Shown: positions 26,212 through 35,948, numbered from the stretch's first letter. The stretch is 64,000 nucleotides of DNA from JAWLHU01 sp041690255 (GCA_041690255.1 JAWLHU010000002.1:62001-126000), one strand, 5' to 3'. Numbers and translations: made by a program. Notes: generated by a model not told the origin, from the letters alone.

Positions 26212-26257
26212 TGGAGTGTGCCTCCGTATGTGCATGATACGGTGGAGTATTCCTCCA
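26212..26257 (-). promoter_or_regulatory. Paired RpiR-type operator candidates upstream of nanE
   Basis: Site 1, TGGAG-TGTGC-CTCCG, lies at 26212-26226 and site 2, TGGAG-TATTC-CTCCA (perfect arms), at 26243-26257, starting 31 bp apart. The same spacing and arms occur before the RpiR-family gene. The region (26159-26295) holds no gene. Confidence 0.65.
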
Positions 26258-26295
26258 TAACTGGCCGAAAAGAGAGCGGTACCAAAGGCTGTATC

Positions 26296-27159
26296 TCAGT
26301 ACAGCTTGTTCAGTACCGCCTGTGCGGTCATCTCCGCAGTCCGCAGGGCGACGTCGCGCTCCTGCAAGGCCACCGCAGTAAGCAGTAGGTCCACGACACA
26401 GAGTTGGGCGATCTTGGCGGTGAGGGAACCACCTTGAAGAGGGGTGTCTGGCCCGGCAGCCAGGAGGACCACCTCAGCCTGCTTGGTGATCGGCGAGCGA
26501 GCCATGGCCGTGATCGCGATCGTGGTCGCTCCGGCCTTGTGGGCGGCCTTCAGGATATCCACCGTGTCCCGGGTGCTGCCCGAGTGGGAGAAGCCGACGG
26601 CCACATCGCGCTTCCCCAGGAGGGAGGCGTTCATGACCCCAAGGTGCGGGTCGGGCACGACGTAGCTCGGCACGCCGATTCGCATGAACTTACTGGCGGC
26701 GTCTGAGGCGGTGAGGGCTGAGATCCCGACGCCGAAGAAGAAGACTCGCTCGGCGGTTCGAATCGCCTTGACCGCCTTCTCGACCTGCACCAGGTCCAGG
26801 AGGTTGGCGGTCTCCTGCAGCGCAGCAATATTGGCATTGACCACCTTCAGGCGGAGGGCGCCCAGGTCATCTGCGGTCTCGGGCTTACCGGAGAAGTTCT
26901 CCTCCGGGGTGACCAGTTCACGGGAGAGCAGGAGCTTGAACTCCTGGAAACCGTTGCAGCCCAGCGTCCGGCAAAAGCGCAGTACCGTGGCCTCGCCAAC
27001 CTGGGCGGCATCGGCCAGGGCGGTGACCGAGGAGAAGACAGCGGATTCCGGATCTGCCAGAACGGTGTCGGCGAGCCGTCGCTCCGCCTTGGTGAACGAG
27101 GGCAGAAGGCTGCGAATCCGAGGCAGGAGCATTCCGGGTTCAACTGAGCGGGAACTCAT
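26296..27159 (-). CDS. RpiR-family transcriptional regulator (HTH_6 plus SIS domain)
   Basis: A 287-residue regulator. Residues 1-80 form the RpiR helix-turn-helix (LLPSFTKAERRLADTVLADPE, ATVLRFCRTLGCNGFQEFK). Residues about 125-265 are a SIS sugar-phosphate-binding domain (ERVFFFGVGISALTASDA, VAVGFSHSGSTRDTVDI). Regulators of this type control sialic-acid and amino-sugar operons in many Bacillota and sense phosphosugars such as ManNAc-6-P. The ATG at 27159 follows GGAGGT; an upstream ATG in frame would place the operators inside the coding sequence. Its own promoter and the nanE promoter share paired palindromes, implying autoregulation. Confidence 0.9.
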   Translation of the reverse strand: MSSRSVEPGMLLPRIRSLLPSFTKAERRLADTVLADPESAVFSSVTALADAAQVGEATVLRFCRTLGCNGFQEFKLLLSRELVTPEENFSGKPETADDLGALRLKVVNANIAALQETANLLDLVQVEKAVKAIRTAERVFFFGVGISALTASDAASKFMRIGVPSYVVPDPHLGVMNASLLGKRDVAVGFSHSGSTRDTVDILKAAHKAGATTIAITAMARSPITKQAEVVLLAAGPDTPLQGGSLTAKIAQLCVVDLLLTAVALQERDVALRTAEMTAQAVLNKLY

Positions 27160-27177
27160 AGCCGTACCTCCTGCGTC

Positions 27178-27223
27178 TGGAGTTCTACTCCATGATTTCG
27201 TTGAGGAATGGAGGATTCCTCCC
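27178..27223 (-). promoter_or_regulatory. Paired RpiR-type operator candidates upstream of the regulator
   Basis: TGGAG-TTCTA-CTCCA (27178-27192, perfect arms) and TGGAG-GATTC-CTCCC (27209-27223) start 31 bp apart, the same spacing as before nanE. The second overlaps another perfect palindrome, GAGGAAT-N5-ATTCCTC (27203-27221). Position just upstream of the start codon suggests autorepression. Confidence 0.65.
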
Positions 27224-27369
27224 CCGTCTGACGGATTTTTTCTCCATCGCTTGAATGAGTCTTTAATACCGGCCATTCGCCATTCTTATTCCTTTGCTGT
27301 CGGGGCCACATCGGCGGGGTGATCTGCAGCGTCGGAAGAGGAGAAAGACTCGACGGAGGTGCCGCCTTC

Positions 27370-27870
27370 ATGGAGCTGCCGATGCTGAAGAGCCTGGTTG
27401 ACTACCACTACTGGGCCAATCACCGGATCCTCGATGCGGTCGATCGGATTCCCGTGGAGCAGTACACGAGAGACCTGGCCTCCAGCTTCCCCTCGATCCA
27501 GGCGACCCTGGCCCATCTCATGTACGCGGAAGCCGTCTGGCTCGGCCGCTGGACCGGTCAGGTGATCCCCGTGCCGAAGCCTGAGGAGATCCCCACCCCC
27601 GCCGATGCCCGCACCCGGTGGGCCGCCCTGGAAGAGCAGGTGCGTTCCTTTATAGAGGGACTGACCCAGGCGGACCTCGAGCGGGTCCATTCCTTCCGGA
27701 TCAGCACGGGTGAGGAGTTCAGGCACCCCCTCTGGGAGATGATCCACCAGGTCATCAACCACGGGACCTACCACCGGGGCCAGGTGACCGCCATGCTGCG
27801 GCAGGTCGGGGCAGATGCGACATCTACCGATCTGATCCGCTTCTACCGGGAGCGGAGCGGCCAACTATAA
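27370..27870 (+). CDS. DinB-family four-helix protein
   Basis: A 166-residue DinB-like protein. The three metal-ligand histidines of the DinB/YfiT fold are recognisable: one in ATLAHLMYAEAVWLGRW near residue 49, and two in INHGTYHRGQVTAML in the C-terminal helix. Family members include thiol-dependent transferases and many uncharacterised proteins. The ATG at 27370 is chosen because GGAGGT lies nine bases upstream. It is monocistronic, divergent from the RpiR-type regulator and followed by a terminator hairpin. The function cannot be specified. Confidence 0.82.
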   Translation: MELPMLKSLVDYHYWANHRILDAVDRIPVEQYTRDLASSFPSIQATLAHLMYAEAVWLGRWTGQVIPVPKPEEIPTPADARTRWAALEEQVRSFIEGLTQADLERVHSFRISTGEEFRHPLWEMIHQVINHGTYHRGQVTAMLRQVGADATSTDLIRFYRERSGQL

Positions 27871-27881
27871 GCATGTGCAGA

Positions 27882-27913
27882 GCGGGGACCACCGATCACA
27901 CGGAGGTCCCCGC
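27882..27913. terminator. Bidirectional terminator hairpin
   Basis: A 9-bp stem pairs 27882-27890 with 27905-27913 (GCGGGGACC / GGTCCCCGC) around a 14-nt loop, followed by CTTCCTT. It separates the convergent DinB and methyltransferase genes. Confidence 0.7.
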
Positions 27914-27934
27914 CTTCCTTATGCCTCACCGCGC

Positions 27935-28666
27935 CTACATACTCTTGCGCCCTCGTCCCATGATAATCTGACCCACCGGAAAGGGGGTCTCGACCGCCTC
28001 CCAGGTCACTGCTTCGAAGGCTTCCGCCAGCGCCGTCCCCGTCTCCCGGTTCAGGTGGCAGCCACCGGCCACCCGCCGCCAGAGGGGGGTGAAGCGGTCC
28101 TGCCAGCGCCCTACGGTCCCGCCGGCCCGAACATGCTCCATGAAGCGCAACTCCCCGCCGGGCTTCAGCACCCGGGCCGCCTCGGCGATCGCACCAGCGG
28201 GGTCGGAGACGGTGCAGAGGACCAGGGTGGTAGCCACGCAGTCAAAGAAGCCGTCCGGATAGGGCAGGCGCTCCGCCGGGGCCTGGTCGATCTGGACACG
28301 CAGTCCCAGTCGGGCGGCCCGCAGCCCGGCCCGCCGGCGCATGTGCGGGTCGGGCTCGATCGCGTGGACGGCGGTCAGATCCCCTCGCCCCAGCATCTCC
28401 TGCCAGATGGCGAAGTTGGCCCCCGTGCCACACCCGACATCCAGCACACGCCCGCGGCAGCCCGCCAGGATTGAGCGCCGCCATGCCTCGCCGCGACTGC
28501 GCTCAAAGCTGCCCATAACCCAGTCGTAAACGGTCGCCAGTACCGGATGTCCGTCCAACGAGACGCCCCCTCTGTGCTCACTCCCTCCCATTATGGGCGG
28601 GAATGGTCGCACACAAAAGTCCCTGTGGTCAAAAACTTTCACCGATTGGTTGGCTTCTTCGTCCAT
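27935..28666 (-). CDS. Class I SAM-dependent methyltransferase
   Basis: A 243-residue (longest reading) Rossmann-fold methyltransferase. Motif I is GRVLDVGCGTGANF, an acidic residue closes strand 2 (VHAIEPDPHM), and motif IV is FDCVATTLVLCTVSDP, followed by LKPGGELRFMEHV. This is the UbiE/Methyltransf_11 type, close to YbaJ/phospholipid-methyltransferase-like proteins; the substrate is unknown. The start is uncertain. ATG 28666 and ATG 28591 have no good ribosome site, while a TTG at 28558 has AGAGGGGG seven bases upstream and would give 207 residues beginning where the conserved domain starts. Confidence 0.8.
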   Translation of the reverse strand: MDEEANQSVKVFDHRDFCVRPFPPIMGGSEHRGGVSLDGHPVLATVYDWVMGSFERSRGEAWRRSILAGCRGRVLDVGCGTGANFAIWQEMLGRGDLTAVHAIEPDPHMRRRAGLRAARLGLRVQIDQAPAERLPYPDGFFDCVATTLVLCTVSDPAGAIAEAARVLKPGGELRFMEHVRAGGTVGRWQDRFTPLWRRVAGGCHLNRETGTALAEAFEAVTWEAVETPFPVGQIIMGRGRKSM

Positions 28667-29104
28667 GGGATGGATAGGCGAGTCCTCTGGACGGATGAAC
28701 CGCCATGATGCAAACGCACTACGCTAAAGTACCCTGGTCTATAGAAACGTAACCGCGCCGCGCCCCGTCGTTCGGCCCCGTCCGATTCCGACGATTGGTC
28801 CGACGCAATGCAAACGCCCTTTCTCGCCCGCCCCCTTCCCCTCGGGAAATTGATGACTGAGAGGTTCTTTACAACACTCCGCATGGCACATTGGCGCCAG
28901 TACTATCGGTCGACATGCCCCGCCGGTCATCCGACATGTGAATCAGATCACATCATGAGCGGTATTTGTGATCCGGAGCACAATTAGACCTACACCTCCG
29001 CTGGGCTACAGCAGAAACCGCCATCCTACGCTATTTCCGGGGATTGCCCCCCACGGTATGCTGAGGGTGACCAGAACCTTACGTTACCGCAGGGGGTGGA
29101 AGCA
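28667..29104. other. 438-bp intergenic region upstream of the formate dehydrogenase operon
   Basis: No convincing gene. The left part (28667-28900) shows nothing recognisable. The right part holds two CRP/FNR-type palindromes (listed separately), and a possible -10 (TACAGC near 29007) lies at the distance expected for activation from the proximal site. The AGGGGG ribosome site of the dehydrogenase begins at 29091. Confidence 0.6.
28937..28982 (+). promoter_or_regulatory. Tandem CRP/FNR-type sites upstream of the formate dehydrogenase operon
   Basis: TGTGA-ATCAGA-TCACA (28937-28952) is a perfect CRP/FNR-class palindrome, extended to ATGTGA/TCACAT. TGTGA-TCCGGA-GCACA (28967-28982) matches at nine of ten arm positions. 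They start 30 bp apart, about three helical turns. TGTGA-N6-TCACA is the known target of Bacillus Fnr and of CRP, so anaerobic activation is likely. Confidence 0.75.
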
Positions 29105-32100
29105 GTGACCCTAACCAGGCGAGATCTGCTCAAGAAGTCCCTGGCCGCGGGCAGCCTTCTCGGCGTCTTGGAACTCGGCAACAAGGCCGAGGCCGCCGTG
29201 AGTGACAAGCCCAAGACGGATGGGGCCCAGGAGATCCGCACGATCTGTCCCTATTGCTCAGTGGGTTGCGGCATTGTCGTATCGGTGAAGGACGGCGAGA
29301 TTATCAACGCCGCCGGCGATCCGGAGCATCCGATCAACGAGGGAACGCTCTGCTCCAAGGGCTCCGCTCTCATGAACCTCCGGCTGGTTGCCGACAAGAA
29401 CGGCAACTACATGCCAAACCCGCGGCGTGTCCAGAAGGTCCTCTACCGAGCCCCTGGCACCAGCCAGTGGGAGGAGAAGGACTGGGAGTGGGCGATCGAC
29501 CGAATCGCGGAGAAGGTGAAGGCGACCCGCGACGCCACCTTCGAGACGAAGGATCAGAACGGCGTGACCGTCAACCGGACCTTCGCCATCTCCCACATTG
29601 GCTCGGCGGCGCTGGATAACGAGGAGAATTACGCCCTCGCCAAGATGATGCGCTCCCTCGGTGTGGTGCGACTTGAGCACCACGCACGCCTCTGACACAG
29701 CTCCACCGTGGCCGGTCTGGCCGCAAGCTTTGGTCGAGGCGCCATGACGAATCACTGGACCGACTATCAGAACACGGACGTCTTCCTCTGCATTGGCACA
29801 AACCCTGCGGAGAACCACCCGGTCTCCATGCGCTGGATCAACCGGGCGCGCGAGAATCGCGGAGCGAAGCTGATCGTGGTCGATCCGAAGTTCAACCGGA
29901 CCGCAGCCCTGGCGGACAATTACGTGCCCATCCGTCCCGGCACGGATATCGCCTTCCTGGGCGGCCTCATGAACTACGCCCTGACCCATAACCGGTTCCA
30001 TCAGGAGTACGTGGCTCACTACACCAACGCCTCGTTCCTGATCAACCCGGACTTCTCGTTCGAGGAGGGCCTCTTCGGCGGGGCCAAGGTTGGAGCGGAC
30101 GGCCAGGTCAAGTATGACAACGCCACCTGGCAGTACCAGAAGGACGAGAATGGTAACGTCAAGACCGACATGACCCTCTCGGATCCGCACTGCGTGCTCC
30201 AGCACATGAGGAAGCACTACGCTCGCTACACCCCGGAGATGGTCGCCAACACCTGCGGCATGAAGCTGGAGGAGTTCCTGGAGGCCGCCGAGCTCTACAC
30301 CGCTTCGGGCACTCCGGGCAAGTCCGGCAACATCATGTATGCGATGGGCATCACCCAGTCGACCCACGGCTCGCAGAACGTCCGGGCGATCGCTGTGCTG
30401 CAGCTCCTGCTGGGCAACATCGGCGTACCCGGTGGCGGCGTGAACGCCCATCGCGGCGAGTCCAACGTGCAGGGCTCCACCGACATGGCCATGCTCTGGA
30501 ACAACCTGCCGGGCTACCTGCCCATGCCGAGCGCTGCTGCCCACCCGACTCTGGCCAAGTTCCATGAGACAACCCCGAAGGGTGGCTACTGGACCAACCG
30601 GCCAAAGTTCATGAACTCCATGCTGAAGGCTTGGTACGGCGATGCCGCCACCAAGGAGAACGACTTCTGCTACGACTACATTCCGAAGCTGGATCACCGG
30701 GACCACACGCACATGTCGATCTTCGAGGCCATGTCCCGGGGCGAGCTGAAGGGCATGTTCGCCTGGGGCCAGAACTTCGCCGTGGGCGGGCCCAACGTCA
30801 ACCGGGAGCGGGCTGCTCTGGCCAACCTGGACTGGCTGGTGGTCGTGGACCTCTGGGAGACCGAGACCGCTGCGTTCTGGAAGTCGCCCGGCCTGAAGGC
30901 GGAGGAGATCGACACCGAGGTCTTCCTGCTGCCGGCGGCCGCCTCCTTCGAGAAGGCGGGCACGATCACCAACTCGGGCCGTTGGATCCAGTGGCGGTAC
31001 AAGGCGGTCGATCCCCTCGGTGAGGCGCAGGACGACCTCTGGATCACCGACCGGCTGGTCAAGAAGCTGAAGGATCTGTACAGCAAGGGCGGCGTCTTCC
31101 CCGATCCGATCCTGAAGCTGGACTGGAACTACGACGACGAGCACGGGCACCCCTCGTCGGAGAAGGTCGCCTTCGAGATCAACGGCTACACCGTGGCGGA
31201 CAAGAAGGGCCTGACCACCTTCGGTACCATGAAGGATGACGGCTCGACCGCCGGTGGCTGCTGGATCTACGCCGGTTACTTCGCCGACTTTGAGAAGCCG
31301 AAGTGCCGGAGCCGTGTGAAGGATGAGCCGGGCAAGACCCTGGGCACCCACCTGGGCTGGTCCTACTCCTGGCCGGTCAACCGCCGGATTATCTACAACC
31401 GTGGGTCGGCCGATCCCATGGGCAATCCGTGGGATCCGGAGCGCCCGCTCTTCAAGTGGGACGCCGTTGCCGGCAAGTGGATCGGACAGGATGTCCCGGA
31501 TTTCAACGCAACCGTTACCCCGGACAAGTCGGCCATCACGCCGTTCATCATGACGGTTGAGGGCAAGGGCCTGCTCTGGAACACCTCCAGCCTGAAGGAT
31601 GGCCCCCTGCCGGAGCACTACGAGCCGGTGGAGTCCCCCTTCACCAACCGGCTGTCCAAGCGGCAGTTCAACCCGGCGATCACCATCTCCGGTAAGGGTG
31701 ACTTCGGCCAGTTGACCAAGGTGGCTGATCCAGATTACCCCTATATCTGCACCACCTACCGGGTCTCGGAGCACTGGCAGTCCGGCGCCATGACCCGCTC
31801 GGTGCCCTGGCTGGGCGAGATGATGCCCGACATGTTCGTCGAGATCTCGGCAAGCCTGGCCAAGAAGATCGGCGCCAAGTCCGGCGACCGGGTGGAGGTC
31901 ACCACGGTGCGCGGCTCACTGGTCGCCCCGGTCATCGTCTCCGCCAGAATACGGCCCATGATGGTTCACGGTCAGGAGACCGAGGTGGTGGGCATGCCGT
32001 GGCACTGGGGCTTCCAGGGTCTCTACACGGGCCAGTCCGCCAACCAGTTGACCCCGCACATCGGCGACGCCAATACCAACATCCCCGAGTACAAGGCATT

Positions 32101-32149
32101 CCTCTGCAATATCAAGCTGGCCGGCGGCACCGGCCCGGTAAGGGGGTAA
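29105..32149 (+). CDS. fdnG: Formate dehydrogenase major (alpha) subunit, selenocysteine-containing, Tat-exported
   Basis: A 1014-residue Mo/W-bis-MGD formate dehydrogenase, oxidising formate to CO2 on the outer face of the membrane. It is nearly the same length as E. coli FdnG (1015). The Tat signal is TRRDLLKKSLAAGSLLG (RR at 5-6). A 4Fe-4S site follows as Cys48-x2-Cys51-x3-Cys55 and Cys83. Codon 197 is TGA in the context ARL-U-HSSTVAGLAASFGRGAMTNHW, matching the FdnG Sec196 region, so it is selenocysteine and not a stop; a simple gene caller would split the gene at 29695/29708. The GTG at 29105 is chosen because AGGGGG precedes it by about eight bases and it places the twin arginines normally. 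The beta subunit begins four bases after the stop. Confidence 0.95.
29693..29695 (+). other. Selenocysteine UGA codon (formate dehydrogenase, residue 197)
   Basis: TGA in frame at the exact position of the catalytic Sec in formate dehydrogenase alpha subunits (ARx-U-HxxTVAxLA). A SECIS-type hairpin follows after 12 bases. Confidence 0.95.
29708..29724 (+). promoter_or_regulatory. Bacterial SECIS apical hairpin
   Basis: A six-bp stem (29708-29713 with 29719-29724, one wobble) closes the loop GGTCT. The loop begins 18 nt after the UGA and contains the GGU motif known from the E. coli fdhF SECIS (AGGUCU), as needed for SelB binding. Confidence 0.85.
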
Positions 32150-32153
32150 GCTC

Positions 32154-32942
32154 ATGGGATACGGCATGTTGATTGACCTTTCGAAGTGCATGGGCTGCCG
32201 CGGCTGCCAGGTCGCCTGCAAGCAGTGGAACGACCTGCCGGCTGAGCCGACCATGCTGGGCGATGACTACACCAATCCGCAGCAGCGCTCGGCCTACACC
32301 TGGACCACGATCGAGTTCCTGACCGCCGAGGTGGAGGGCAAGACCGTCTCCACCTTCACCAAGAACGGCTGCATGCACTGCGAGCACCCCGCCTGCGAGG
32401 CGGCCTGCATCGCCGGGGCGATCACGAAGCAGGAGAACGGCGCGGTCACCATCGACCATGATAAGTGCATCGGCTGCCGCTACTGCCAGGTTGCCTGCCC
32501 CTTCGGCGTGCCGAAGTACGAGTACGACAAGCCGGTGCCGAAGATGCAGAAGTGCGACCTCTGCTTCGACCGGATCAGCGTGGGCCTGGAGCCGGCCTGC
32601 GCCGCCACCTGCCCGAACGATGCCATCCAGTTCGGCGACCGGGCGGAGCTGCTCCAACTGGCCAAGGAGCGGATCGCCAACGGCAACGGCAAGTATATCG
32701 ACCATGTCTACGGCGAGCACGAGGCGGGTGGCACGGCGGTCATGTACATCTCCTCTGTGCCGCTTGATCTGACGAAGCTGAACCAGAACGTGACCGAGGA
32801 AGAGATCCCGAACTTCACCTGGAAGGCCATGAAGCAGCTCCCGGCCCTGCTGAGCGTTGTGGCCACCGCCTCCCTCGGCCTCCTGGCCTACTCGAACCGC
32901 CGCAGCAAGCTTGAGGCGGAGAAGAAGGAGGGCGGACGCTAA
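32154..32942 (+). CDS. fdnH: Formate dehydrogenase iron-sulfur (beta) subunit
   Basis: A 262-residue ferredoxin-like electron-transfer subunit carrying electrons from the alpha subunit to the membrane subunit. Four Cys clusters are visible: CMGCRGCQVAC (about residues 13-23), CMHCEHPACEAAC, CIGCRYCQVAC, and CDLCFDRISVGLEPACAATC, enough for four 4Fe-4S centres as in FdnH/HybA-type proteins. A C-terminal hydrophobic segment (LPALLSVVATASLGLLAYS) before a basic tail likely anchors it to the membrane from the outside. It has no signal of its own and is probably co-exported with the Tat-borne alpha subunit. Its stop overlaps the next ATG by one base. Confidence 0.93.
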   Translation: MGYGMLIDLSKCMGCRGCQVACKQWNDLPAEPTMLGDDYTNPQQRSAYTWTTIEFLTAEVEGKTVSTFTKNGCMHCEHPACEAACIAGAITKQENGAVTIDHDKCIGCRYCQVACPFGVPKYEYDKPVPKMQKCDLCFDRISVGLEPACAATCPNDAIQFGDRAELLQLAKERIANGNGKYIDHVYGEHEAGGTAVMYISSVPLDLTKLNQNVTEEEIPNFTWKAMKQLPALLSVVATASLGLLAYSNRRSKLEAEKKEGGR

Positions 32943-34111
32943 TGAGGTTCAACTGGTGGCGCTGGAAGATGACCCCGTTCAAGGGCCTGCTCCTTGCCCT
33001 GTTCGGTATCTCGGTGGTCGTGGCCATCGTCCGGCTCTTCACCGGCCTTGGTGCGGTGACGGGCCTGACCGACAACTCCCCCTGGGGCCTCTGGAAGGCG
33101 TTCGATGTGATCGTGGTGATCCCGCTGGGTGCCAGTGGCTTCACCATGGCCTTCGTCCGCTACTTCACCCCCGGCGGTGAGCGGTATGAGCACACCATGC
33201 GCCGTGCGGTGATCTGGGCGGCGATCTCCTACCTCTCCGCCGGCCTCCGCCTCGGCTTCGACATCGGCCTGCCCTGGCGGCTGCCCAACCCGCTGATCTT
33301 CGGCGGCAACCTGCACTCTCCGCTCTTCGAGGTGGCGTGGTGCATGGCGCTCTATATCATGATCCTGTTCTTCGAGAACATCCCGCGGGTCATGGAGCGG
33401 CAGAAGCACGCCTGGGTCCATAAGCTGGAGGTACTGCTTCACAAGATCATGCCGGGCTTCGTCCTCTTCGGCGTCTTGCTCTCGACCATGCACCAGTCCT
33501 CGCTGGGCACACTCTACATGATCGTCGGCAAGCGGATGGACCCACTCTGGTACCACCCCTGGCTCAACTACCTCTACCTGCTGACGGCGATCGCCGCGGG
33601 GCTGGCCATCACCATCATGATCGATGGCTGGTCGAACAACTACTACAAGACTCCGTTCAGCACCAACCTGCTCGCGAAGTTCGCCCCGTTCATCGGTGGT
33701 GCGCTCTCGATCACCCTCGTCTGGCGGCTCTACAGCCTCTTCGTAGAGGGGCAGATGGCCCAGCTCTTCGTCCCCCGGGTCGCCACGGTGCTCTGGTGGG
33801 GTGAGATCATCATCGGCTACCTGATCCCGATCGTCATCTTCTTCAGCGGGATGAAGCTGAACCGGAAGTGGCTGATCACGGCAGCGATCATGACAGTCGG
33901 TGGGATGATCGCCTTCCGCTTCAACGTGGTCTTCACCGCCATGTTCGACGCCTTCGGCGCCATCTACGTGCCGAAGCTGCCCGAGATCCTCTTCACCATC
34001 GGCGCCACCGCCGGTACCATGGTGATCTACACCTGGTTCGTGGAGACCCTGCCCGCCATTCTCGGGCAGGACGCCCCGAAGGAGCACGATCTGCAGCACG
34101 CAGGCGACTAG
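32942..34111 (+). CDS. NrfD/HybB-type membrane subunit of the formate dehydrogenase
   Basis: A 389-residue polytopic protein with about ten hydrophobic helices (for example PFKGLLLALFGISVVVAIVRLF and LITAAIMTVGGMIAF). SSLGTLYMIVGKRMDPLWYHPW and YSAGL/YLSAGLRLGFDIG-type segments are typical of HybB/PsrC-like quinone-reacting subunits. It replaces the cytochrome b subunit FdnI found in E. coli, so electrons from formate probably go to menaquinone without haem b. It follows the beta-subunit stop with a one-base overlap (TAATG), so the three structural genes are coupled. Confidence 0.88.
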   Translation: MRFNWWRWKMTPFKGLLLALFGISVVVAIVRLFTGLGAVTGLTDNSPWGLWKAFDVIVVIPLGASGFTMAFVRYFTPGGERYEHTMRRAVIWAAISYLSAGLRLGFDIGLPWRLPNPLIFGGNLHSPLFEVAWCMALYIMILFFENIPRVMERQKHAWVHKLEVLLHKIMPGFVLFGVLLSTMHQSSLGTLYMIVGKRMDPLWYHPWLNYLYLLTAIAAGLAITIMIDGWSNNYYKTPFSTNLLAKFAPFIGGALSITLVWRLYSLFVEGQMAQLFVPRVATVLWWGEIIIGYLIPIVIFFSGMKLNRKWLITAAIMTVGGMIAFRFNVVFTAMFDAFGAIYVPKLPEILFTIGATAGTMVIYTWFVETLPAILGQDAPKEHDLQHAGD

Positions 34112-34124
34112 GAGGGAACTGGTC

Positions 34125-35162
34125 ATGGGAGAGTGGGAGTACGCTGAGCAGATCCTCTACATCGACCTTACGAGCCGCTCGGCTCGGGTGGAGCCGACGT
34201 CGATTGATCTGAAGCGGAACTTCGTCGGGGGAGCGGGCTTTGTGGCCCGACTCCTCGCCGGCGAGGCTCCCTCCCATGGCCGGGGAGCAGTGGCTGGGGC
34301 GGCGAAGGTCGCCCTGGCCGCCGGCCCTCTTTCCGATGAGATGGCAGGCCGCCTCGCCATGGGCGCGGCCCCTGCCCCCATGGGAAAGATGGCGCTCTCC
34401 TCACTGGGCGGACGCATGGCCGGTGCCCTGAAGGGTTCCGGCTTCGACGCCGTGGTGATCGAGGGCCAACTGGACCGCCCTGGCGTGCTGATGATCGAGC
34501 CCGACGGCGTCCGCCTCTGGGATGCGGACCAACTCTGGGGGATGGAGGTGCCTCAGACCGAGGAGCTCCTGCTGCGGGACATCGGTTCGCTCTATGCCTC
34601 CATGGTCCTCGGCCCGGCGGCGGAGCACGAGGTCCCCTTTGCGACCCTCGCCCATGAGGGGCACTACGCCGGCGGCTCGGGCATAGCAGCCACCCTGGGC
34701 GGCAAGCAGTTGAAGGCGCTGCTCGTCCGGGACACGGTCGGCGTGCCGAACAAGTGCACCGGATGCACCCTGGCCTGCCCGGCCAAGCTGAGCATCCATG
34801 CCGAAAGGGCGAGCGCCCTCGGGCTGGATGCCCCCACCGCCGAGCGGATTGCCGCCCTGGCGGAGGCCTGTGCCCAGGCAGGGATCTTACCCCACCTGAG
34901 CGAACCCTTTCACGAAATGGCGCACCGGACTGGCGTGGGTTCCCTGCTGGCGCTGGGTGAAGAGGCCCTGCTGGAGCAGGTCGGCCCCGAGGCCCGGCGG
35001 CTGGTGGAGGCGCTGGACCTGCCCGCCCGCAAGAAGCACCGGGGCGGGGTGGGCGTGGCCGATCTGCTGGGCACCTGCCAGCGGACCTGGCGGGAGCGCC
35101 CGGGAACGGTCCTGCGGGAGGCGCTGATCGCCACCCACGGCCTCCTGGCCCGCGCTGTCTAG
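34125..35162 (+). CDS. Shortened aldehyde:ferredoxin oxidoreductase-like protein
   Basis: A 345-residue protein, far shorter than full AOR enzymes (about 600). Residues 1-180 match the AOR N-terminal domain (ILYIDLTSRSARVEPTS, NFVGGAGFVARLL, KVALAAGPLSDE, GFDAVVIEGQLDRPGVLMI, WDADQLWG). The 4Fe-4S ligands are kept: Cys211-x2-Cys214-x3-Cys218 (KCTGCTLACPAKL) and a likely fourth, Cys318 (DLLGTCQRT). The stretch between third and fourth ligands is about 100 residues instead of about 200, so much of the pterin-binding domains is missing. AGGAGG precedes the ATG. Its place between the membrane subunit and FdhD suggests a role in maturation or electron transfer of the dehydrogenase rather than aldehyde oxidation. 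Confidence 0.8.
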   Translation: MGEWEYAEQILYIDLTSRSARVEPTSIDLKRNFVGGAGFVARLLAGEAPSHGRGAVAGAAKVALAAGPLSDEMAGRLAMGAAPAPMGKMALSSLGGRMAGALKGSGFDAVVIEGQLDRPGVLMIEPDGVRLWDADQLWGMEVPQTEELLLRDIGSLYASMVLGPAAEHEVPFATLAHEGHYAGGSGIAATLGGKQLKALLVRDTVGVPNKCTGCTLACPAKLSIHAERASALGLDAPTAERIAALAEACAQAGILPHLSEPFHEMAHRTGVGSLLALGEEALLEQVGPEARRLVEALDLPARKKHRGGVGVADLLGTCQRTWRERPGTVLREALIATHGLLARAV

Positions 35163-35196
35163 CGCCGTCTACCCATCACGAGGAGGGGCTCGTTGC

Positions 35197-35943
<747 letters not shown>

Positions 35944-35948
35944 AAACA

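Noticed and set aside
27232..27246. A third RpiR half-site (TGGAG on the minus strand) upstream of the regulator
   Set aside because: Only one arm matches (the other reads three of five) and the spacing from the pair is 23 bp, unlike the conserved 31.
29096..29695. Formate dehydrogenase as a pseudogene broken by a stop
   Set aside because: The stop is UGA at the exact catalytic Sec position with a SECIS hairpin; the reading frame and full length are otherwise intact.
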